From Candidatus Pelagibacter sp. TMED165 (GTDB lineage Bacteria; Pseudomonadota; Alphaproteobacteria; Pelagibacterales; Pelagibacteraceae): a DNA stretch of 12,470 nt. Below, piece after piece: positions 7,427 to 12,470 of this stretch (position 1 is the stretch's first letter; each line of letters opens with the position of its first letter). The notes beneath the pieces are model-generated. The model saw only the letters and a list, made by a program, of their open reading frames with translations, made no database searches and had not been told where the DNA came from. The DNA lies in the NCBI GenBank assembly GCA_002171035.2, contig NHHO02000029.1, forward strand, positions 7,419-19,888. Reading direction: 5' to 3'. Both the position numbers and the translations under genes were made by a program.

Positions 7427-8157
7427 TATATACCTTTCTTTAACAAGCCACCATCTACAACTATTTCAGTAGCATTAATATATTTTGATTTATTGGATGA
7501 TAAATATAAAACAGCATTTGCAATATCTTGGGGTGTACCATAGTTTTTGATCATCATTCTATCCAATCTTTTTTTAAAAGCCTTTTTATTATTATATGAT
7601 TTATTAGTCATGCCAGTTTTTATGTATCCGGGGCTCACCGCATTTACCCTTATTTTGTGTTCAGAAAAATCCATTGCTAAACAAGCGTTTAATGCGGACA
7701 AACCTCCTTTTGATGCATTGTAAGCTGGGTTATTAGACATGGCAATTTTTCCGTTGAGACTTGTGATATTAACTATTGTCGAATTTTTTGCCTTTTTAAG
7801 AAATGGCAAGCAAATATAACTTAAAAAATATGGTGCTGTAAGATTAATAGATATTGTTCTATTCCAATAATTTAACAAATTTTTATTTGAAAATTTTTCT
7901 GAGATACCTGCATTATTTACTAAAATATCAATTTTTTTTTCTTTTTTACCAATTTTTTGAATAATTTTTTTTAATAATCTAAAGTTATTAATTTCAGCTT
8001 TTATTTCAACAAGGTTTCTATTTTTTCTATTTTTTTTAAATTTTTTATCAATACTGTAAACTTTAGATCCTTTTTTCAAAAAATTTTCAACAATTGATAA
8101 ACCATTCCCTTGGTGTCCTCCACTAACGACAACAATTTTATTTAAAAATTCAGACAT
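7426..8157 (-). CDS. Classical SDR oxidoreductase, FabG/PtmA-like
   Basis: This 243-residue protein is a full-length classical SDR. The cofactor loop reads SGGHQGNG at 12-19, a variant of TGxxxGIG with Asn in place of Ile. NNAG is at 81-84, Asn105 sits in SINLTAP, and the catalytic residues are Ser133, Tyr146 and Lys150 (YNASK). PG at 176-177 and the C-terminal VDGG at 234-237 fit the FabG-like subgroup. SDRs lying between neuA and neuB homologues are known from flagellin-glycosylation loci (PtmA), so a redox step in building the nonulosonate precursor is plausible; this is inference from context. The gene follows the largest gap of the window (48 bases), with AGAGAA six bases before the ATG. 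It overlaps neuB by one base. Confidence 0.87.
   Translation of the reverse strand: MSEFLNKIVVVSGGHQGNGLSIVENFLKKGSKVYSIDKKFKKNRKNRNLVEIKAEINNFRLLKKIIQKIGKKEKKIDILVNNAGISEKFSNKNLLNYWNRTISINLTAPYFLSYICLPFLKKAKNSTIVNITSLNGKIAMSNNPAYNASKGGLSALNACLAMDFSEHKIRVNAVSPGYIKTGMTNKSYNNKKAFKKRLDRMMIKNYGTPQDIANAVLYLSSNKSKYINATEIVVDGGLLKKGI
7433..7437 (-). promoter_or_regulatory. AAAGG ribosome-binding site for neuB
   Basis: The minus strand reads AAAGG within the last codons of the upstream SDR, six bases before the neuB ATG at 7426-7424. Together with the TAATG overlap it suggests coupled translation of the two genes. Confidence 0.5.
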
Positions 8158-8205
8158 TTGAGATTCTCTTATAAATTAAAAAGTTAATATTGTACACTTG
8201 TGTAA
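8158..8205 (-). promoter_or_regulatory. Largest intergenic spacer, possible weak internal promoter
   Basis: These 48 bases separate the NeuA-like gene from the SDR and are the longest clear gap between two complete genes here. On the minus strand they contain TACAAT (8194-8189) and TATAAG (8173-8168), both close to a -10 box. TGTACA lies 17 bases before the second one as a poor -35. In DNA this AT-rich such matches arise by chance, so the call is tentative. No hairpin followed by a T-run, and hence no terminator, is visible. Confidence 0.2.
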
Positions 8206-8925
8206 TTAAATTTTCTCTGGAATTACAATTTTTGCTTTTTTTGCTATACCGGAAGAAAAGATTAATGAAACAGTTTTAAAATCTTCATATGTGTCAATTT
8301 CAAATAAAGAAAGGTTGTCCATTATATAACTCGAAACTTTCCCACCCAGCCTATTATTGTTTTTCTTCAATATTTTCTTGTTTGTAATATAAAAAGACCC
8401 ATTTTCAATATATTCTAAAGGTTGTTCTTGTCTTCTTTTTCTCTTCTTATAATTATAATTTATTGGTGCCAAATTTTTATTTTTTTTTTGCCACAAAAAA
8501 ATATGCATATCAGAACTTGTGAATAATGAGTCAGCTTTTTCTTTTTTAAAAGTTTTTATTGCATTATCAATATCATTTTTTTTTCTTAAAATAGATGTTG
8601 GTTGAAGAAAAACAATATTTTCAAATGAAATTTCTTTTTTTTTTTCTAAATAATCTACCGCATGAACAAGGGCATGATCAGGCATTACTCTTCCACCAGC
8701 TAAATTTTTTGGCCTCATGATAACATCTGCACCATATTTTTTTGAAATTTTTGCAATATTGTTTCCGTCAGTTGTCACATAAACTTTCTTAATATTCTTT
8801 GATTTTTTTGCTGCAAAAATAGAGTAAGCTATTAATGGGTGGCCATTAATCTTTTTTAAATTTTTATTTTTTATACCTTGGGAGCCTTCCCTTGCAGTTA
8901 TTAAAGCTATAAAATTTTTACTCAT
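8206..8925 (-). CDS. neuA: NeuA-family CMP-nonulosonate cytidylyltransferase
   Basis: This 239-residue protein has the length and motif order of acylneuraminate cytidylyltransferases, which couple CTP to a nonulosonic acid and release pyrophosphate. Visible are AREGSQGIKNKNL (11-23, the RxxGSKGIxxKNL nucleotide-binding loop), TTDG (51-54), RPKNLAG (71-77), LQPTSILR (107-114), ENGSFYI (174-180) and EIDTYEDF (209-216) with its metal-binding aspartate. All are in the expected order and nothing appears to be missing. Its natural partner is the NeuB synthase two genes downstream; the product would be a CMP-sugar donor in the cytoplasm. The exact acid (sialic, legionaminic-like or other) is unknown. 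Its ATG overlaps the TGA of the phosphatase gene upstream (ATGA), which ties the heptose-type module to this one. Confidence 0.9.
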   Translation of the reverse strand: MSKNFIALITAREGSQGIKNKNLKKINGHPLIAYSIFAAKKSKNIKKVYVTTDGNNIAKISKKYGADVIMRPKNLAGGRVMPDHALVHAVDYLEKKKEISFENIVFLQPTSILRKKNDIDNAIKTFKKEKADSLFTSSDMHIFLWQKKNKNLAPINYNYKKRKRRQEQPLEYIENGSFYITNKKILKKNNNRLGGKVSSYIMDNLSLFEIDTYEDFKTVSLIFSSGIAKKAKIVIPEKI

Positions 8926-9713
8926 AAGTTTTTTAATTTTTTTATTACTTGTTGGTGTAGCTTCTTATTGCTAACAGCTACAATTCTGCCTGAATAAAAA
9001 TTTTTATTACCTTTCCAATCTGTTATTACGCCACCAGAATTTTCAATGATCGAAATGATTGGCATAATATCAACAATCTTTAATTTATCTTCAATAAGTA
9101 TATCTACTTTTCCCTCCGCAATGAGGCAAAAATTATATGAATCGCCTCCAGTTATCTTAAAAAGACCAGGAAAATTTTGAAAAAAATTCATCAATCTTTT
9201 ATTTTTTAAAGTATGAATTGAATTTGTGACTATCTTTGCTTTTTTTAAATTATTAATTTTACTTGATTTAATTATGCTAAATTTATTATTTTCAAACAAA
9301 AAAGTCTTTTCACGAATAGCAATGTAGAATTTTTTCAAAACAGGAAAATTAATTAAACTACAAATAGACTTTTTTTCTTGAAAAAAACTTATCATATTGC
9401 TCCATGTTGGCAGTCCTAATATTAAAGCTTTAGTTCCATCAATAGGATCTATAAACCACGTAAATTTTGAGTCTCTATCTACATTTTTTAATTCTTCTCC
9501 GTTAATATTATGTTTTGGATAATTTTTTTTTATTTCTTTTCTCAGTAATTTTTCTATTTTAATATCTAGATCAGTAACAGCATCATATCTACTTTTCTTT
9601 TTTGATTTAATTATTAATTTTTTTTTTAAATAATTTAAACAAATTTTATCTAATTTTTTTTGTAACTTTATTAAGAAGTTTCTCAGGCTTTGGTTGTTCA
9701 CAGAAAATTGCAT
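8922..9713 (-). CDS. Inositol-monophosphatase-family sugar phosphatase
   Basis: This 263-residue protein belongs to the Mg-dependent IMPase/FBPase-like superfamily. The metal-binding motifs are GEE (72-74), WFIDPIDGT (86-94, with Asp89 and Asp92) and VDIMP (214-218, the WDxxP motif with Val for Trp and Asp215 kept). GGDSYNF (189-195) is in the substrate-binding region and matches the HisN-like branch. Members hydrolyse phosphate esters such as inositol phosphate, histidinol phosphate or 3'-phosphoadenosine phosphate. Here it lies in a run of heptose genes, 12 bases after the transaldolase, and overlaps the NeuA-like start. I infer it may dephosphorylate a heptose phosphate, taking the place of the HAD-type GmhB that is absent from this window. 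A general phosphatase recruited to the operon is the alternative. Active-site residues are complete. Confidence 0.85.
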   Translation of the reverse strand: MQFSVNNQSLRNFLIKLQKKLDKICLNYLKKKLIIKSKKKSRYDAVTDLDIKIEKLLRKEIKKNYPKHNINGEELKNVDRDSKFTWFIDPIDGTKALILGLPTWSNMISFFQEKKSICSLINFPVLKKFYIAIREKTFLFENNKFSIIKSSKINNLKKAKIVTNSIHTLKNKRLMNFFQNFPGLFKITGGDSYNFCLIAEGKVDILIEDKLKIVDIMPIISIIENSGGVITDWKGNKNFYSGRIVAVSNKKLHQQVIKKLKNL

Positions 9714-9725
9714 TTATTATTAATA

Positions 9726-10427
9726 TTATATTTTATATCCAGATGATTTTGCATCATCATAAAATTGTTTAACAGTCTCTAAAGAATACTCTTCTGCACT
9801 TTTTCCAAAAAGTTTTAATTTTTTTATTTGAGAGCCTTGCATTGTAATAATATCGGATCCAGTTTTAATCGCATTAATATAATCATATGGCATTCTTGGA
9901 CTTGCCCATAAAAGTTCACAATTGGTTTCTTTTACTTTGACGCTTATTTCGCTCATCAATTTATTTGCATCAATACCGCAATCAAAAATTCGACCTGCAA
10001 AAACTGATAGTATAGATGATGTTGAATTAACTATTGGCAGAATCTTGTTTATTTGATCCAAAGTAAATATCGCTGTAATATTTAGTTTAATATTTTTTTC
10101 TACAAGTTTACTAATAACTCCTATTGTGTATTCTTTATTGGTAAAAGTAATTGGTATTTTAACATACACATTAGATCCAAGACTATCTAGTATTATGGCC
10201 TGATCTATCATTTCTTTTTCTTGATCAGCAAAGACTTCAAGAGAAACTGGTTTAGATTTACATTTTTCAATAATTTTTTTTGAATATTCCAAGTAATCTT
10301 TAGCACCATTTTTTTTGAAAAGAGATGGATTAAAAGTATATCCATCTATTTCAATTCCAAAATCATCCTCAAATTCATTTATATTCAAACCATCAGCAAA
10401 AAGTTTTATTTCTTTTTTAATTTTCAT
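9726..10427 (-). CDS. Short transaldolase (TalC/FSA-size, with transaldolase-type active-site residues)
   Basis: This 233-residue protein is slightly longer than fructose-6-phosphate aldolases and much shorter than TalB. It forms a TIM barrel with a Schiff-base lysine, Lys90, in VYVKIPIT (88-95). Other aligned positions are Asp12 (FADGLN), Thr31 and Asn33 in GYTFNPSLF, Glu64 (SLEVFA), Thr118 (NITAIF) and Ser141/Phe143/Arg146 (SVFAGR). Glu64 and Phe143 match TalB Glu96 and Phe178, whereas E. coli FSA has Gln and Tyr, so transaldolase activity is more likely than simple aldolase. That reaction yields sedoheptulose 7-phosphate, the substrate of the GmhA-like enzyme two genes upstream. The second Thr of the usual TTNPS is Phe32, which is odd. 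Its ATG overlaps the kinase stop (ATGA). Supply of precursor for the heptose branch is my inference from order. Confidence 0.85.
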   Translation of the reverse strand: MKIKKEIKLFADGLNINEFEDDFGIEIDGYTFNPSLFKKNGAKDYLEYSKKIIEKCKSKPVSLEVFADQEKEMIDQAIILDSLGSNVYVKIPITFTNKEYTIGVISKLVEKNIKLNITAIFTLDQINKILPIVNSTSSILSVFAGRIFDCGIDANKLMSEISVKVKETNCELLWASPRMPYDYINAIKTGSDIITMQGSQIKKLKLFGKSAEEYSLETVKQFYDDAKSSGYKI

Positions 10428-11413
10428 TTTTTAAAGTTACTCATTGTAGTGTCTATTACCCTTGATCCTTTAAAATCTATATTTAGTTCTAAATATGAAA
10501 TTTTACTATTACTTAAACTATCTAAAAATTTTCTTTTATTTTTTACAACCATTAAAAAAAACCCCCCACCGCCTGCACCTATGAGCTTACCTCCCTCACA
10601 ATTATGTTTTAAGATCAATTTTTTATAGAATGAATTTATATTATTATTTGAAATAATGTTAGATATTTTTTTTTTTAATCCCCAATGAACATTAAATATA
10701 TCTGCAAGTTTTTTGACTTGTTTTTTTTTTAAGGCATTAATTAAATCAGTATTTAAGGATTTAATTGAGTCATAAATTGAAATGATATTCTTATTTTTTT
10801 TTTGACTTGAAATTACTTTTGCTGAGTCTCTTTTTTGTTTTGTGTAAATTAATAATAAATGATTTCTAACTAAAGATTTCATTTTATTTGTAACTTTTAA
10901 TTTTTTATATGAAATCTTTGCTTCTTTACTTATATTTAGCTTAACCAATCCTCCAATCTGACTTATTGTTTGATCTTGCCATCCTCCCTGATTACCACAA
11001 ATTTCCCGCTCAATTTTATAGGCATCTTTTATAATTTGTTTTTCTGAAATTTTCAGATTTTTAAATTTTTTTATACAATTAATTAATCCTATTACAGCTG
11101 CGCTGGATGAACCAAGTCCTGTTTGAGTTGGAACCGTTGAGTAAGTTCCTACATGTACTTTTTCCTTTATATTGTAATATTTTAAAGTTTCTCTTATTAA
11201 ATTATGTCGAATATCTTTTAAATTTTTTACAAAATAAGCATCAGAAGTCTGAATAAAATAATTATCATCCAATACTCTCAAGGATAAATGTACGTAAACA
11301 TATTGATCAATGGCTAAAGTATAAAGACAACCACTTTTTTTTTTGTAATAAAAATCTAAATCTGTTCCCCCTCCAGATAGTGCTATTCTATAAGGAGTTT
11401 TAGTTAATATCAT
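10424..11413 (-). CDS. hddA: D-glycero-D-manno-heptose 7-phosphate kinase-like GHMP kinase
   Basis: This 329-residue protein is a GHMP-family kinase of the HddA type. The N-terminal SGGGTDLD (13-20) is the sugar-binding start typical of HddA/FKP-like kinases. The ATP-binding loop is PTQTGLGSSSA (95-105), GGWQDQ (143-148) carries the catalytic Asp147, and GAGGGGF (279-285) is the C-terminal GHMP motif. Known HddA enzymes phosphorylate the anomeric position of D-glycero-D-manno-heptose 7-phosphate to the alpha-1,7-bisphosphate, on the way to GDP-heptose. The gene sits directly after gmhA with an ATGA overlap, which strongly supports this substrate. Related kinases act on fucose or other sugars, so the substrate is inferred from context. 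No Shine-Dalgarno sequence is visible, suggesting translational coupling. Confidence 0.88.
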   Translation of the reverse strand: MILTKTPYRIALSGGGTDLDFYYKKKSGCLYTLAIDQYVYVHLSLRVLDDNYFIQTSDAYFVKNLKDIRHNLIRETLKYYNIKEKVHVGTYSTVPTQTGLGSSSAAVIGLINCIKKFKNLKISEKQIIKDAYKIEREICGNQGGWQDQTISQIGGLVKLNISKEAKISYKKLKVTNKMKSLVRNHLLLIYTKQKRDSAKVISSQKKNKNIISIYDSIKSLNTDLINALKKKQVKKLADIFNVHWGLKKKISNIISNNNINSFYKKLILKHNCEGGKLIGAGGGGFFLMVVKNKRKFLDSLSNSKISYLELNIDFKGSRVIDTTMSNFKK

Positions 11414-11997
11414 TTTTCTAACAGTTGATCGTCAATTACTTCACAAATGCAATGTAATATGGAAATATGAGCCTCTTGAATAAATGAAGTTACATTATTT
11501 TCAACTAAAATTACGATATCAGATATATCTTTCAAAATACCTCCTGATTTTCCAATTAACGAAATTATCTTCATATCTTTTTTTCTAGCCTCTCTTGCTG
11601 CTTCAACTAAAGACATAGATGCACCATTTTGTTCATTTCCTCCCCCTGTAGAAATCAAAAATAAAATATCACCTTTATTTCCATGAGCTTGAACTTGACG
11701 CTTAAAATATGTCAAAAATCCAAAATCATTTGACCAGGCTGTTACAGCAGCTGGTAAACTTGCTAAAGAAATGGCAGAAATTGGTGCTCTATTATGCGCT
11801 TTATAAGTACATTGTAATTCACCTACAAAATGTTCCGCATCAGAACATGAACCACCGTTACCACCGACTAAAATCTTATTTTTATTTTTTTTACATTCTA
11901 AAATGGCTTCACACACTTTTAAAATTTCTTCTTCGTGGTTTGAAAGCTTATTAATATTTTCGGAGCTTAATTCAAAATAGTTTTTAATATTTTTCAT
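11410..11997 (-). CDS. gmhA: Sedoheptulose-7-phosphate isomerase (GmhA-type SIS protein)
   Basis: This 195-residue protein has the size and fold of GmhA, which converts sedoheptulose 7-phosphate into D-glycero-D-manno-heptose 7-phosphate. GNGGSCSDAEHFVGEL (46-61) supplies the zinc-ligand candidates His56 and Glu60, and the C-terminal QEAHISILHCICE (174-186) supplies Gln174 and His182. WSNDFGF (88-94) and the RQV...GD segment (100-110) are also typical. The phosphate-binding loop is unusual: STGGGNEQ (116-123) replaces the common STSGNSxN, losing two serines. The fold and metal site argue for activity, but substrate preference may be shifted. The gene starts 11 bases after the NeuB-like gene and overlaps the kinase by four. 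No ribosome-binding site is evident before its ATG. Confidence 0.9.
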   Translation of the reverse strand: MKNIKNYFELSSENINKLSNHEEEILKVCEAILECKKNKNKILVGGNGGSCSDAEHFVGELQCTYKAHNRAPISAISLASLPAAVTAWSNDFGFLTYFKRQVQAHGNKGDILFLISTGGGNEQNGASMSLVEAAREARKKDMKIISLIGKSGGILKDISDIVILVENNVTSFIQEAHISILHCICEVIDDQLLEK

Positions 11998-12008
11998 AAT
12001 TTACTATT

Positions 12009-12470
12009 TTATTTTACCACTGTAACAACCCAGCTAGGTACTTTTAATCTTTTTTTTACTCCTGAGCCAATTGAGTATGATATATACTCCCACAGTTCAA
12101 GCTTTTTTCCTAAATAATTAATATTTATAGCATGATTACCATCAGGGTAAAATTTTTTATCATTGTTTTTAACATAAAAAAAAATAGGATCTGCTTTTTT
12201 TGCCAGGGCTGCAATAATTAATTCATTTACTTCTGAGTGTAAACTGTAGCCAATCTTTTTTTTTATTTTTCGCATGACATCAATTGCCTTCAAATTGGGA
12301 CTAATATTTTTAGAAAGTGTGGTGTGTAAAAAATTTGCTTTTGGATGTTTTTTTGCACATAGTCTAATATCATTTAAAGATGAAATACCTGTTGAAATGA
12401 ACACAGGTTTTAAAGTTTTAAGAGCACCTTTAATTAATCTATCATTATAAAATCTAAAACTAATAATTTT
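12009..12470 (-). CDS. Divergent NeuB-like protein, C-terminal part, continues beyond the right edge
   Basis: The frame is open from the window edge to the TAA at 12011-12009, giving 153 residues; a GTG at 12404-12402 is internal to the conserved region, so it is not the likely start. The first 28 visible residues align without gaps to residues 141-168 of the complete NeuB in this window and end in the shared STG. FLHTTLS and IGYSLHS follow at the positions of LLQCTSAYP and VGFSGH, so it is a NeuB-type TIM barrel. Key positions differ: the Glu of KIPSxE is Arg6, and the EKH motif is replaced by FFY (97-99). The later PDGNHA (109-114) keeps a His. The protein ends soon after the barrel, so no SAF domain is present. 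It may be an inactive relative or an enzyme with different chemistry. It precedes gmhA by 11 bases. Confidence 0.65.
   Translation of the reverse strand, partial: KIISFRFYNDRLIKGALKTLKPVFISTGISSLNDIRLCAKKHPKANFLHTTLSKNISPNLKAIDVMRKIKKKIGYSLHSEVNELIIAALAKKADPIFFYVKNNDKKFYPDGNHAININYLGKKLELWEYISYSIGSGVKKRLKVPSWVVTVVK

Noticed and set aside
11709..11954. Open frame of 81 codons on the + strand
   Set aside because: It is the shadow of the GmhA-type gene, whose zinc motifs are read on the minus strand.
12402..12404. GTG as a possible start of the right-edge NeuB-like protein
   Set aside because: The frame stays open upstream to the window edge, and the 22 upstream residues align with the complete NeuB, so the gene begins outside the window.
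1..12470. tRNA, rRNA, CRISPR arrays, insertion sequences or integrase genes
   Set aside because: I found no cloverleaf-like segments, regularly spaced direct repeats, transposase-like proteins or terminal inverted repeats. The accessory nature is inferred from gene content only.

Overview
This is a very AT-rich window of about 12.5 kb with almost no non-coding DNA. All 15 genes I can support lie on the minus strand, so transcription runs from the right edge to the left edge. Gene junctions are 4-base ATGA overlaps, a 1-base TAATG overlap, short overlaps of 11-23 bases, or gaps of 6-48 bases, which looks like one long polycistronic unit or two abutting ones. The proteins are very rich in Lys, Asn, Ile and Phe. 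Together with the compactness, this suggests a streamlined marine alphaproteobacterium of the SAR11/Pelagibacter type; that is an inference from style, not a marker gene. The content is an accessory surface-glycan locus of the kind found in hypervariable genome islands. There are no RNA genes, CRISPR arrays, insertion sequences or gene-free stretches over 300 bases.

In transcription order, the right part (12470 to about 8922) begins with the C-terminal part of a divergent NeuB-family protein that runs off the window. A heptose-phosphate module follows: a GmhA-type sedoheptulose-7-phosphate isomerase, an HddA-type GHMP heptose-phosphate kinase, a short transaldolase and an inositol-monophosphatase-family phosphatase. 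I infer that the transaldolase supplies sedoheptulose 7-phosphate, that GmhA and HddA make the heptose 7-phosphate and 1,7-bisphosphate, and that the phosphatase replaces the usual GmhB.

The middle part (8925 to 3875) is a nonulosonate-type module: a NeuA-family CMP-sugar cytidylyltransferase, a classical SDR, a complete NeuB synthase with SAF domain, an HddC/PtmE-type sugar-1-phosphate nucleotidyltransferase, a second SDR and a Gfo/Idh/MocA oxidoreductase. The order resembles flagellin-glycosylation (ptm/leg-like) loci, but the early dehydratase, aminotransferase, acetyltransferase and hydrolysing epimerase genes are not in view.

The left part (3885 to 1) holds assembly and export functions: a GT4-like glycosyltransferase, a PglK/MsbA-type ABC exporter, an extended-SDR sugar-nucleotide epimerase/dehydratase and the start of an O-antigen ligase/polymerase-like membrane protein. 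The last has an apparent frameshift in an 11-base homopolymer.

The points most worth following up are the divergent NeuB-like protein with altered catalytic positions, the dedicated transaldolase and GmhB-like gap in the heptose module, the close coupling of heptose and nonulosonate genes, and the homopolymer frameshift at the left edge.
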